Notes: generated from the letters alone by a model not told the origin. Positions 13,386-24,117 are shown, numbered from the stretch's first letter. The stretch: DNA of 64,000 nucleotides from Macrotis lagotis (GCF_037893015.1 NC_133660.1:281543067-281607066); one strand, 5' to 3'. Translations and numbers: made by a program.

Positions 13386-13639
13386 CCCCACCCCTACCAT
13401 TGCCTGGCGTCTTGTGCTCTGTGGGGTCTGCACTTGGGGCCCCCTCCAGGCCCCTAGGGGTCTGCTTTCAATGCCCCAAACCCAGGGCCTCTTTCTGGCT
13501 TCCTGTCCCACTGGCCCTGGATCTCTGGGACCCTGGTCCCGGGTCAGAAAGAGCCTCAGGCCACAGGGATGGGATTAGAACCCCAGTCCTATGACCAACC
13601 CCTCCCCATTGCCTGTGCTCCCCTTCTGGGACATAGTCC

Positions 13640-13735
13640 CTAGGCTGCTGGAACCTCAGAGAGAGCTGGAAGAGACCAGCCCCTCATTTTACAGATGAGG
13701 AAACTGAGGTCCAAGGTGAGACAGGGTCTAGCCTG
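13640..13735 (-). repeat. MIR-type SINE fragment
   Basis: Carries the MIR signature 'cctcattttacagatgaggaaactgaggtcc', preceded by an 'agagctggaagagacca' stretch. It lies in the 560-bp gap between the PITPNM1 and AIP 3' ends. A second fragment of the same type (cccaaggtcacatgtcagcaag) is at about 13870-13915, so one old element may have been split. Confidence 0.65.
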
Positions 13736-13962
13736 AGCCCACCCAGGAAGAGACAGGGTTGGGATGTCTCTGCCACACCCGAGAGCCAGGACAACATGGG
13801 ACACCCTAATGGAACATCCTTCGACCCTCGGTGATCCCCACAGGGAAGGCTGGGAGGGACCAGAGAAGGTCAATGCCTGGCCCAAGGTCACATGTCAGCA
13901 AGCAGTAGAGCTCTGGGACCCCACAGAAGAGCGGGGACACAGGCAGGCAGATAAATACAACA

Positions 13963-13968
13963 TTTATA
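13963..13968 (-). terminator. AIP: probable AIP polyadenylation signal (TATAAA)
   Basis: On the minus strand TATAAA occurs about 30 bases after the AIP stop codon and is followed by a T-rich stretch (TGTTGTATTTATC). No AATAAA or ATTAAA was seen nearby. The 3' UTR would then be only about 50-60 bases, and the PITPNM1 and AIP transcripts would end about 550 bases apart. Confidence 0.5.
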
Positions 13969-13998
13969 CAGGGGGCAGGCACAGCAGAGCAGGGGCAG

Positions 13999-16900
13999 TC
14001 ACGGGGAGAAGATGCCCTGAAAACGGGCCTTGTCCTCAAGGTCCTTCTGGCGCAGCCGGTGCTGGAGCTCACGCAGCTCACGGCTCACCACAGGGCCTAG
14101 CGCCGGCTGCAGCTGGAGCACTTTGGCGAAGTCGGCCTGGGCTTCCCGGGCATTCCACACTGCTGCGTGGGCCTTGCCCCGCTTGAAATAGGCCTTCACG
14201 TTGTCTGTGGGAGATGCCAGGGAGAAGGGTAAGGCCCTGGAGCCTCCCGCAGGGACCCCTCTTCTCTCCCAACCAGGTCTCATGGGGAAAGGGGTCTTCC
14301 TCGGGACGCCCAGATCCTAGGGAGCAGAGCTGGCATTCAGACCCAAACCCAGTGTTTGTCACTGCCTGCCAGGGGAGAGAAAAGGCAGAGACAATGTGCC
14401 ACACAGGCCAGGGGAGGAGAGGGAAAGTCACGAGAGTCAGTGGAGGAAGAAGAGAAACATAAAGGTCAGTGGAAGAAAGGAAGAGCCACGAGGGTCAGTG
14501 GAGGAAGGAAAGAGTCACGAGGGTCAGCAGGAGGAGGAAGCCATGAGGGTCAGCAGTGGGGAAGGGGCTTGGGAGCACCGTGTCTCCCTGGGCAGAGGCA
14601 GCAGCTAAGGGAAGCCCTGAGGTGGGTCGGCTCGGAGGGTCAGTGAGCCGGGCACTCACCCTCGTATTTGTTGAGGATGGTGGAGCAGTGGTCCAACACT
14701 TCATAGTACTCCTGGGCCACCAACTTACACTGGCAATAGTTGAGCAGCAGGGGTGTGATCTGCAGGTCCAGCTGGATCCAGTCAGCAGAGCCGGGCTGCT
14801 CCTGGGCGCAGGGAAGAGAAGGGAGGAGTCAGGGAGGCGGGCAGCGGCCTGGAGGCTGTGGTAGCTCTGGCTCCCTCTCCTGCCCCCACCTTCATCTGCA
14901 GATTCTTGAGGCAGGCGATGGCATCATAGTACTTGATGGAGGCCTCCTTGATGCGCCCCTCCCGGTACAGGCGGTTGCCTTCTTCGTGGATGAGGGGTAC
15001 GGCCTTTATCTTCTCCTCATCGCTCATGGCCCATGGATCCTGTTGGTAGGTACCAGGAGCCTCGACCTGCGGGCACAGGGGGCGGGATCACACCTCGGGA
15101 GGGCATCAAAGCCGCTTCAGCCGCTGGGACGACAAGAACCCACAAGGGGTTGAGAGCATCCCCATTGGTAAGGCCCTTCTATCTCTACCTCACCTGTGCT
15201 CCCAGAATTATTGAAGGTCTGAGCTGGGGGGTGGGGGGGGTGGGCGGCTTTACAACACAGAATATCAGCTCTAAGAGGAGACCTTAGAACACAGACCATC
15301 AGAGCTGGGGGGGGGGGTGTCTTATAATATAGAACATAGAAATCTGAATGGGGGGTCTGAGAACACAGAGTATCATTGGCTGGTCAGTTAAACAGGGAAG
15401 GGGCCTCGGTTTCCAAGCCTATAAAATGGAGCCAGGACACAAGCCCTTCTTTTCCCTGCTTTTTGAGGTCCCTATAAGACAAAGTCAAAGAGCAGCATCA
15501 CTGTCAGTGTCACCCCAGAGCAGTCTGTTACTTGCAGATGGGCTTTGGGAACTGCTGTGGCTGAGGGGCACCTTGACCTTGAGCCCCAGGCCCACCCACT
15601 GACCCATCAGGCCAATGTCCCAGAAGCTAGCCGAGGCCATGGCGGAGAGGCGCCAGAGAAAGACCCATGGGAATTGTTCTTGAAGCTTCCCCTCTGGGAC
15701 CCGGGTCCCCCAGCAGCCCATACAAGGCAGGGCTGAGCCCCCTCCCAGGTGTCCCTGGCCAGCCTCCCTGGGACCTTCACCTTGATCATCTCGATGTGAA
15801 AGATGAGGGGCTGTGGGTGCTGCTGCAGCTCATCCAGGTCAGCATGGCCCAGGGAGCTGTGCTCCTGCATCTGGGCGATGCCACAGCAATGGCGCTGGCC
15901 CTCCAGGGGGTCCTTGCCTGCGGCAATGTTCCGGAGGCTTTTGGATACCAGTGGGTACAGGACCACATGCTGCAGTCAGAGAGAATGGGGTCTTAGAGCT
16001 GAGAGGGGGCTTAGAACATGGAGGGTTGGGGCTGGGAGAGGCCTCAGAAAGCCTCCTGTTGGAGAAGAAACTGGCCAGAGCAGAGGAGTCACTCACCGGA
16101 GTCCACAGGGAACTGGAAGCACGCCTGGCAGGACTCTGCCCACTGCCCCTCGGCTGGGCCTGGGGCCCTTCCCTCTCATCTCAGCTCTCTTCCCAGCTCA
16201 TCTCCCATGGCTTCCAGCCAAACACAGCCCCTGCCCACCTGGGCGTGGGCACCCCAGGCTGTCCATTCTCAGCTCTGCCCCGGCTGGACAACCTTCACCC
16301 ATCCACGCCAAGGATCTAACTCCCGAGGCTGCCTCGAGCCCCACCTGCTCTGGGGGGAGGGGGCTCCTGGCTAACTCCCAGGCACAGGGACAGCTTTGCC
16401 CTCCCCAGGGCAGGCCCCCCCTATATCCCTGACTCCCCTAAGTTCTAGGCCAGGGCTGGGAAGAGCCTCTGACTGTGAACCCCACAGAGGAGCACAGGAA
16501 GACTGTGAGAACCCAGACCTTCGGAGCAGAGGGATCCAGGCCGAGCGCGCTCCCCAGTTTCCCAACTAATATTGGGCAGGAGGCAGGCCCTGGAGCCCAG
16601 GGGTGCATCAGCCTCCCAAACCAAGGTTGCTCCCATCACACCCTGCAGGAGGATGCCTGGCTGGGGATGGAGCTGCCTGAGGAGCCCAGGAAGAACTTTT
16701 CACCTGAGACAAGGAAGTGGGGGGCTCATCTAGAGGCCTGAGCACCGTGGGGGCTCATCTCTGGTCCCTGTTACAGAGAGGTCGGACCAGTTAAGGGCCA
16801 GACCAGCTAAGGAGAGGACTAGGAGGCCTTGAGGAGGGGTCTCCCTACTCCGTGTGGCCCCAGGAAACCCAGCCATGATGGAGGTCACCAGTTGGGGACT

Positions 16901-18449
16901 CTCAGAACTGCCTCCTCCTTGGGGTCCCCGCACCAACATTTATCACAAGTTCATGGCCTGGGGAACCAGGATCCTGGCCCAGACCCAGTGGGGGTGAGCA
17001 GCCCCGGAGGGGAGGGGGCACCGGTCCTGGAGTTCAGCGCCCTGGGGACTCAGGGGTCCTGGGGGCTCAGCACCCTGGGGGTCCTGGGGTCTCAGAGCCC
17101 TGGGGGTCCTGGGAGTCCTGGGGTCTCAGCACCCTGGGGGTCCTGGGGCCTCAGAGGTCCTGAGGTCTCAGCACCCTGGGGGTCCTGGGGTCTTGGCACC
17201 CTGGGGGTCCTGGGGGCTCAGGGGTCCTGAGGTCTCAGCACCCTGGGGGTCCTGGGGGCTTGGCACCCTGGGGGTCCTGGGGTCTCGGCACCCTGGGGGT
17301 CCTGGGAGTCCTGGGGTCTCGGCACCCTGGGGGTCCTGGGGTCTCGGGGGTCCTGAGGTCTCGGGGGTCCTGGGGTCTCGGGGGTCTTGGGGTCTCGGGG
17401 GTCCTGGGGTCTCGGGGGTCCTGGGTCTCAGGGGTCCTGGGGGCTCAGCACCCTGGGGGTCCTGGGGTCTCGGCACCCTGGGGGTCCTGGGGGCTCAGGG
17501 GCCCTGGGGGTCCTGGGGTCTCAGAGCCCTGGGGGTCCTGGGAGTCCTGGGGTCTCAGCACCCTGGGGGTCCTGGGGTCTCAGCACCCTGGGGGTCCTGG
17601 GGTCTCAGGGGGTCCCTCAGCACCCTGGGGGTCCTGGGAGTCCTGGGGTCTCGGCACCCTGGGGGTCCTGGGGTCTCGGGGGTCCTGGGGTCTCAGGGGT
17701 CCTGGGGGCTCAGCACCCTGGGGGTCCTGGGGGTCCTGGGGGGCTCAGGGGTCCTGGGGGCTCAGGGGCCCTGGGGGTCCTGGGGCCTCACCTTGACGTC
17801 GCACAGGAACTCTGCCACCTCCCCGGGCCGCATGGTGCCCACGATGGCCTCCCACACGGGCAGCTTGAACTGCTTGCCCAGGATGAGCTCCATGGGCTTG
17901 CCCCGCTGGCGGCTGTCATCGATGACCGCCCGGTGCTCGTCGCTGCGCAGCGTCCGGAAGTGGAAGGTGGCCTGGGGGGCGCGCGGGTCAGCACCACGGC
18001 CAGCGCCGGGGTGGGGGCGCCTCCCTCTCTGCCCCCCCCCAGGCCCCCAGCCCCATCTCTGTCAGACACCCCCCCCCCAGCTAGAGCCAGGGAGGGGCTC
18101 GGCCAAGTTCGGGGGGCGGGGCCCAGGGGAGCCTCCTGCCCGGCCGCCAGGTGGCGCTCCGGAGCCAGACGCCGGCCACGCCCGGGGCGGGGCAGCCCCG
18201 CCCGGCCCCGCCCCCCCGGCCCGCGCCGGCCAATCGGGACGAGCGAGCCCGTGAGTGCCGGGGCCGCGGGCCAACGGGGGCCGCGCCACCGCCCGCTCCG
18301 CCGCCTGCCCCCGCCCCGCGCGCCCGGCCCGCGGGGCGCCCGCGCCCTACCTTGGTCCCGTCCCGGAAGTCGGGCAGCTCCCCGGTGCCCTCCCGGACGA
18401 GCCGCTTCTCGATGCCCTCCGCCCGCAGCTTCTCGACTAAGTCCGCCAT
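13999..18449 (-). CDS. AIP: AIP, aryl hydrocarbon receptor-interacting protein (XAP2/ARA9), 6 exons
   Basis: Minus-strand coding exons in gene order: 18449-18351, 17971-17792, 15969-15781, 15066-14890, 14801-14660, 14204-13999. The six lengths sum to 993 nt, giving 330 aa exactly as in human. All joins are GT-AG and in phase. The protein is a cytosolic co-chaperone that holds the ligand-free aryl hydrocarbon receptor with HSP90, and it also binds phosphodiesterases. In human it is a pituitary-tumour suppressor. An FKBP-like domain (about 31-121, from PDFRDGTK) is followed by TPR motifs (about 179-300, with [29 protein letters not shown]) and a C-terminal helix ending ARFQGIFSP, which human AIP needs for receptor binding. 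The last residue is Pro where human has His. The start is the only ATG giving the conserved MADLVEKL opening. Introns carry unusual tandem repeats, listed separately. Confidence 0.97.
14427..14565. repeat. short tandem repeat in AIP intron 5
   Basis: About four imperfect copies of a roughly 33-base unit with the core 'gtcacgagggtcagtggagg'. Clear copies begin near 14427, 14461, 14493 and 14513, the last ones shortened. It is intronic, and no match to a named family is recognised. Confidence 0.7.
15235..15375 (+). repeat. TTAGAACA-type tandem units in AIP intron 3
   Basis: Three to four units of 'ttagaacacagaccatcagagctgggg' type, including variants 'ttacaacacagaatatcag', 'ttataatatagaacatag' and 'tgagaacacagagtatca'. 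The same motif makes the large array in CABP4 intron 3. A weaker trace lies at about 15990-16050, in AIP intron 2. Confidence 0.65.
17036..17788. repeat. G-rich minisatellite in AIP intron 2, abutting the exon 2 donor
   Basis: About 750 bases built from 'ccctgggggtcctgggg' blocks alternating with 'tctcagca', 'tctcggca' or 'tctcggg'. Unit lengths vary (about 15, 24, 27 and 33), but most are multiples of three, so open frames run through it on both strands. It ends within a few bases of the AIP exon 2 splice donor (complement of 17791-17790). AIP is read from the other strand, so its RNA carries a C-rich version. Confidence 0.95.
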
Positions 18450-18760
18450 CCTGCTTCCCCGGGGCCCTCCTCTCGGAAGCTTCCGGACAATCTCGGCCGC
18501 TTCCGGAAACGCTTCGGGGTCCGGGCAGCTTCCGGAACCGCCGGGTGGGCAACTTCCGGAGGCGGCTGCGGCGCCATCTTTACTGAGGGGAGAAGCCGGC
18601 GGGAGAGGTTGCACATGCGCAGACGGGGCCCGGCCCCGCAGCCCGGGGGGCGGGGCAGTCCGGCCGGGCAGGAGCCTGGCCGCGGGGACACCCGCTCGTG
18701 GGGGGGCCGCCCCCCCCCCCGGGCTCCCCTCCTGGTCCCGGGACCCCGCGGCCCACCTCA
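18100..18760 (-). promoter_or_regulatory. AIP: CpG island with AIP promoter; ETS, YY1 and NRF1-like sites
   Basis: Dense CpG from intron 1 through exon 1 into upstream DNA. Upstream of the ATG are four CTTCCGG ETS-type sites at 18480, 18500, 18529 and 18553; the first is part of the palindrome CGGAAGCTTCCG at 18474-18485. A YY1-type GCGCCATCTT lies at 18571-18580 and an NRF1-like CATGCGCAGA at 18614-18623. No TATA box is seen. This arrangement is typical of housekeeping promoters. Transcription probably starts within 18460-18620; that position is inferred. Confidence 0.75.
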
Positions 18761-19659
18761 TGTGGAGGGCGAAGTGTGTGGAAGGTTCTCGAGCCGCGGC
18801 CAGTCCGAGAGCCGAGCCGGCGCCCAGGGCAGCTTGTGGCCATCCCGACAGTTAGCCCCGACACCCAACACATCAGCGGCATCACCATCATAATGAAGGG
18901 GCTGGCCCCCAGAGACAGCCGCCAGAGCCGGGCGCGTGCAGCCTTGCCACCAGGCTGCCATCTGGACCAGCCCGATGCCGCCTCTGTGAAGCCCGATGAA
19001 GTGAAGCTGCTCGTCTAGAGCTTCATGTAATGACTGGCCCGGCCGGGCACCGCAGGAATGCCGCCCCGTGGCAGCCAGCGCCCGGCCTCATCTCCCACCC
19101 TGCGGTGGGCCCTGCGGGTGCCACCCTCCGGGCTGGTCTTGGCTTTCTAGGCCTTCTTGGTGTTGTCCTCTCCTGGTCTTCCTTCCGTTCCTCGCCCCCC
19201 TCCTTCTCAGTTTCCTTCCCGCCCCTCCGTGTGCCATATCAAGCTGCCCTCGGTACCCCCAAGCTGGCTCCTGAGCCACAGTCCTTCACCGCCTGCCACT
19301 TGAGCATCTCGGACTGAGAATCTTGTAGCACCTCCACTTCTTCCCTGTATCCAGGTGTTTGGATACCCACTGAGTCAAGGTGATAGTTTGGGCCTTCTCT
19401 ATCCTCTAGCTCGTCTTCTTGCCCCAAACCCCGGAGCCCTTTTCCTTTCTTAGGTGAGAGGAACCTGGGAAAGATCATATTTGCTTTTCGTAATTTTTAG
19501 ATAATTACATTCATGACAAGCTGAGAAAAAAGTCACTTGGAAAGCCTGGCATCTCTGTGATAGGGTATGGGCAGTTCCTGTGCCCTCCATGTCGGTGACT
19601 TGCGTTATTGCAGTGGTCTGGAACAGAAGCTGCCATATCTCTGAGGTTTACCTATACCT

Positions 19660-19840
19660 CGTCTGATCTTAACTATTAGAGGCAGGTGCTATTATTAGAC
19701 CCATTTGATAGCTATCTTAACAATAACTTAGAGGGAGGTGCTATTATTATAATACCCATTTGATAGGGTATAATAGGGAGACAGGGGTTCAGTGACGTAC
19801 CCAGGGTCCCACAGCCAGTGAGTGTTTGAGGACGTGTTGG
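19660..19840 (-). repeat. MIR-type SINE fragment with local duplication
   Basis: Contains 'gacccatttgatag' twice within 80 bases, each preceded by 'ggtgctattatta', then 'cagtgacgtacccagggtcccacagccagtgagtg', the MIR core read in reverse. The doubled block points to a small tandem duplication inside the element. Confidence 0.55.
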
Positions 19841-20094
19841 AGCTCCAGGTCAAGCACTCCACACATTTGTGCCCTCTAGTGGCCTCAGGGGCACACTGGC
19901 CAGGACTAGAGTTGGCATTAGGAGGAAGGCACTTAGAATTCCATCCAGGGACTCAGTCCTGCCAGTGGTGGTGCAAATTGTGGGGGTGGGGCACGACAGG
20001 ACCAATCCGGGATGCTTGAGCCGAGCTTTGGAGGAGGCCAGAGGTAGGGGTCCCAGCATGGGAAGAGCAGGAAAGTAAGCCCCAGAAAGTAGAG

Positions 20095-20860
20095 TGTGTG
20101 AAGGAAGAGAATAGGAACAAACCTGCTTTAGAAAGGCCATTTTGGCAGCTCTGGAAAAGACAGATTGGAGCCAGGAGAGACCTGGGGCAGTGAAGCCAAT
20201 GCGGCGGGGGGGGGGGGGGGGGGGCTGCCCTATTAGTGCAAGTGTGAGATGATGACATTCTGAGCCACCATGAGGGTAGAGTAAATACAAGAATACAAAG
20301 AAGGGACAGGGGTAAGAGAGTATGGGGGAGGGGGGTGCTAGGTGGCTCAGTGGATAAAGCACCAGCCCTGGAGTCAGGAGTACCTGGGTCCCAATCCAGT
20401 CTCAGACACTTAATAATGACCTAGCTGTGTGGCCTTGGGCAAGCCACTTAACCCTATTTGCCTTGTAAAAACCTTAAGAAAAAAAGAGAGTATTGGGGCA
20501 GAAGCTATAGAATTTGGCCATTGATTGAGGGAAACTAAGGAGCTGATGAAGGCTCTGGAGTGACTAGAAGGATGAGAGACAGAGAAGAGACAGAGGCCAC
20601 TTAGGGCTAGGGGCAGATTTGGAAGTGCTTGGTGAAGGGACGCTCTGAACCAAGTGGGAGCCAAGGGAAAGAGTGCATCCAAGAGGACAGCACCTTGGAG
20701 AGCATCCATGGAGAGTGGGCTCAGGAGGCTGGGCCCGCAAAGAAGATGGAGGAAGAGAGTGCTGTCACCTGAGCCCAGAAGGGAGAGGAGAACAAGAGAG
20801 GGGGACCACTGGCTCAGATGCTGAAGAGCAGTCAAGGGGGATAAAGCATGGAAGGCTTTT
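20095..20860 (+). repeat. unclassified ancient interspersed repeat, interrupted by a SINE
   Basis: Phrases such as 'ggccattttggcagctctgg', 'agtgcaagtgtgagatgatga' and, after the SINE, 'gaccactggctcagatgctgaag' recur in many mammalian genomes in this order. I recognise the pattern but cannot name the family. A G19 run lies at 20206-20224. A second likely copy is in CORO1B intron 2 (57030-57510). Confidence 0.4.
20334..20485 (+). repeat. WSINE1-type SINE, near full length
   Basis: Begins with the tRNA-like head 'ctaggtggctcagtggataa' and contains 'ggagtcaggagtacctgggt', 'cacttaataatgacctagct' and 'ggccttgggcaagccactta', then an A-rich tail. The head resembles box A and box B pol III promoter sequence, but this is a SINE and not a tRNA gene. 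It sits inside the unclassified repeat. Confidence 0.85.
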
Positions 20861-21299
20861 AGCACTTTTTCAATTCTCATTTTGGCTTCTTCAGGAATAT
20901 GTGACCTGCTGCCACCTTTCACCTAGGCTATTGCCTTCTAGCTGGTCCTACTGCTTCAGTCTCTCCCTTTGCCTAAATCTATCTGAGATTCTGCTGTCAT
21001 GAGGATTTTCCTAAAGCGCATGTCTCTCTTCCTCTCTCCTTTTTGTCTCTGCCTCTGTTTCTCCCCATCTCTGTCTTCCTCCTCTCTTCCTTTTCCATCT
21101 TTCTGTATCTCTGTATCTTTCTCCCCCCCCACACACACATACACACACACAATCCATTGACTCCCTTAGAGCTCCTGTTGTAGCAGAGTGCCCAAAGAGC
21201 AATCTCAGAACCAGGATGAGATGGGTTCAAGTCCCACCTTTGACTTGGTGACCCTAGGCAAATCACTGAACTTCTCAACGATCTAAGCAACTCTCATTG

Positions 21300-21570
21300 A
21301 GACTTGTTCATCTTTCATTCTTGAAGAGGACCCATGACTTCAGAGGGGGATGCCAAGTCATGCTTGTGAACTGGATTTGAGGGAGGCAGAGCTACGCAAA
21401 GTCACCAGCCCCACTGTCCTCCAGAGCCATTGGTGTCCAGTGACAGGATCTAGAGCAGGACGGCGGGCAATGGCCCACATGCAGTAGGAGACCTGGGCCT
21501 TTTAAGCTAAGGTCTTTCCCAGGTCTCAGTTTGTCTGAAGCAACACCCATTCAGTGATTAAAGGCTAAGG
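21300..21570 (-). repeat. RTE-tailed SINE (MAR1-like), copy 1
   Basis: Read in reverse it ends in 'ttcaagaatgaaagatg', the usual RTE-type tail, preceded by the 'gaccttgactgg...tccagtgacaggatct' type body. The right part ('ctaaggtctttcccaggtct') matches the copy at 22230-22460 throughout. The family name is from memory and tentative. Confidence 0.55.
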
Positions 21571-22090
21571 AAGAATGGAGGCAAAGGATAACTTAGTTTG
21601 CTGTCACAAATGAATCAATCAGGGAGAGGGAGACGCTCAGAGAAACAGTTGCTATTTACACTCACTTTGAGCCATCCAAACCAAAACAGTGAGCAAGTGA
21701 AGCCTGGACTGAGGCCTATTATTGGCCAATGAGTGCGAGCCATAGTGATTTGGGTTTAAAGGCATAGCCAGATTAGCTCCATCTGAATCCCAGTGGGCTT
21801 TATCAAAGTCTGATTTCGGGGGGTATATTTTGAGAAATCAAAAATAAAAACTTTTATGAGACAAAAGTAATTGTCCCAGTGTTTTCTTAAATGATAGAAT
21901 AAATAATTAGGGAATAAAAAAATCTGGCCCAAGATACCTTTCAAAGTATAAGCAGTTAAAACATATTCCTTTGGACAGAGGGCTCACAAGTAAGGAGGGA
22001 AAAATAGAAAGTCTTGGGAGGGAAGAGAAGCCATAACTACTACTACTCACAGATTATTGTTTGTTCTTTCTCTTCCCTCCACCTCACCCC

Positions 22091-22226
22091 AGGCAATGGG
22101 GCAGGTTAAATGACTTGCCCACGGTCACACAGCTATATAAGTGTCAAGTATCTGAGGTCATATTTGAATTCTGGCCCCCCTGACTTCAAGGCCATTGCTC
22201 TCTCCCCTGCACCACTTAGTTGTCCC
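22091..22226 (-). repeat. old WSINE/CORE-type SINE
   Basis: Reverse copy with 'ggcaatggggcaggttaaat', 'cccacggtcacacagctat', 'tatctgaggtcatatttgaa' and the head remnant 'gcaccacttagttgtccca'. It is more diverged than the copies at 49892 and 52416 and so probably older. The RTE-tailed copy 2 starts right after it. Confidence 0.7.
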
Positions 22227-22229
22227 AAT

Positions 22230-22460
22230 CATTCTTTATTCTCAAGGAAATCCAATGACATCAGGAGGGTGCTGTCATGATTTAAAAGTAAATTGGATTT
22301 CTGAGGAAGACTTGTACAAAGTCATCAGCCCCATTCTCTCTTCCACAGCCATAGGAGTCCAGTGACAAGACACAGGACAGGAGATGATCCTTCTAAGCTA
22401 AGATCTTTCTCAGGTCTCAGTCTGTCTGAGACAAAACCCATTCAGAGGTTAAAAGCTCTC
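22230..22460 (-). repeat. RTE-tailed SINE (MAR1-like), copy 2
   Basis: Same orientation and same order of motifs as copy 1 about 0.9 kb to the left: tail 'tcattctttattctcaagg', body 'ccatgacatcag...caaagtcatcagccccatt', then 'ctaagatctttctcaggtct' and 'acccattcag'. The two differ at many positions, so they may be an old segmental duplication or separate insertions. Confidence 0.55.
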
Positions 22461-22734
22461 TGAGACTCTAGATTACAAGAGTGCCGACCTGCATTGGTGG
22501 AGGGGCTTTCTCACCTGGGAGTTATCAGTGAAATCTCAGGTTCATTCCCTATTACCAGTAAATTGAATTGATTTATCTTTGTAAATGTCATTTTCCCCAT
22601 TAGAATATATAAGAGGAAGGGGCATCATCAGAAGAGCCTCTTCCTTATCTGATTACATGACAAGACAAAGGTTTGAAGCATCTGAGGGTCACCTCCCTAT
22701 GGATTATAGTCTATAAAATGGGTCAGGCACATCC

Positions 22735-22870
22735 CATATCTAGAACAAGAGTCTAATTGCCTCATTTTCCAGATGTGGAAACTGAGGGTTACAGTGGGGA
22801 AGTGACTTGACCAAGGTCATCCAAGAAGTAGCCTATGTGACAGCGACAAGATCCACACTCATGTCTTCAA
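22735..22870 (-). repeat. MIR-type SINE fragment
   Basis: Contains 'cctcattttccagatgtgga', 'aactgagggttacag' and 'gaagtgacttgaccaaggtc', the MIR core in reverse. Confidence 0.7.
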
Positions 22871-23100
22871 AATCAGTCAATTTTGACATTACCATGGAGC
22901 ACTGGCACAAGGAATCACCAATTGGTTGACTGGCTCAGGGGAGAAATCTTGTTAAGAGAAGTTGGCCCCCCATTACCTAGAACCCAACTCACACTCATTG
23001 TCTTCAGGATTTCCTCCTCACCTTTTACCTTGGGCCCTCTTCAAAAGGTTAGCAATTGGGATTTCCAATTTTCAATGTTTCTCTTCTCCGTCTCCTCACA

Positions 23101-23295
23101 GCAATTTGGCATTGTGGACAGAGAATTAGGCCGGGAGTCAGGAAGACCTGAGTTCAAATTTAACCCCAGACACCTGGTAGCTGTGTGACCCTGGGCAATT
23201 CATTTAACCTGTTTGCCTCAATTTCCTCACCTGTGAAATGAGGATAATGATAACACTTTCTTCCCAGGATTGTTGTGAGAATCAACTTAGATAAT
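23101..23295 (+). repeat. MIR/THER-type CORE-SINE, nearly complete
   Basis: Reads 'ggcattgtggacagagaatt', 'gagtcaggaagacctgagtt', 'agctgtgtgaccctgggcaa', 'ttgcctcaatttcctcacct', 'gaaatgaggataatgataac' in order, matching a CORE-SINE from head to the 3' region that ends near 'gttgtgagaatcaa'. Confidence 0.75.
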
Positions 23296-24061
23296 AATTC
23301 TAAACATTTAGTATAGGTGCCTGAAAAGAAGGGGCATTTCTGGAACTCCTCTTCCTTCCGAAATTGATCTTCCTGCTGGGTGGCCTCTTGGAGAAGGAAA
23401 AGGCTAATCCTCATAGTCCTTGCTGCAGTGTCCTACTTAAAGGGTGAAGCTCGTGGTTTTGTGCCAGGAAGAACATTACTTGATCTGTAGCCCCAAAACT
23501 AGAACTTTTGGGGAGCTGGGGATTCTGAGCTACCTGCTCACCAAACTCGAGTCAAACAGGAATGGGATTAGAATGTCACTGAAAAATGTTGAACAAAATG
23601 ATAAAAATACAATACAACCTAGATCAGCGTAGGATGTGGTTTTGTAAGGCAATTGCTGCCCACGGGGTTCCCTTTCTATAAACCACTCTCTTGGAGAGGT
23701 GGGGAGGAGATGGTGCAAAATTATGTGGGAAAGAGCCACAGACCAGAATGTCAACTATCTGAATGAATCTCAAAGCAATCTGACTTCCAGTACCCTTCCA
23801 CAGGAGCTTAGGAATTGTTTGAGGGTTTTATGAGTCTATTTATAGGCTCCTGTGAGTGCTTTCTACCTCTTCATTTTCTGTGGCCAGAAATAAAGGCCAT
23901 CCTGTACTCATTATGTATTTGTTGCCTTGAGTGCCTGTACCAGGGCACTCCCATTTGGGCTAACTTAGACATGAACCATATCAAGAGTAAATTGGGTTTT
24001 CCAAGTGGGGATGGGCACAAAAGAAAGATGGAAAAGTATCTCCTTGGGGTCATATCCCAAG

Positions 24062-24102
24062 GTCTACCCAATCATAATAATAATAATGATAATAATACTA
24101 CA
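24062..24102. repeat. (AAT)n microsatellite
   Basis: About 35 bases of AAT/ATA triplets after 'ctacccaatc'. It borders the RTE-like remnant on the left, and a second short (AAT)n run follows that remnant at about 24250-24262. Confidence 0.8.
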
Positions 24103-24117
24103 AAGTAACCACCCCCG

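Noticed and set aside
17193-18586. Long plus-strand open frames (up to 399 aa) through the minisatellite and AIP exon 2
   Set aside because: They are created by repeat units of mostly 3n length and by the antisense of AIP exons 1 and 2. The predicted protein is a monotonous Gly/Trp/Pro/Leu repeat without domain character or splice support.
20334-20420. tRNA-like head of SINEs as a tRNA gene
   Set aside because: Box A/B-like sequence occurs in every copy of this SINE and does not fold into a full cloverleaf with an anticodon arm of normal shape.
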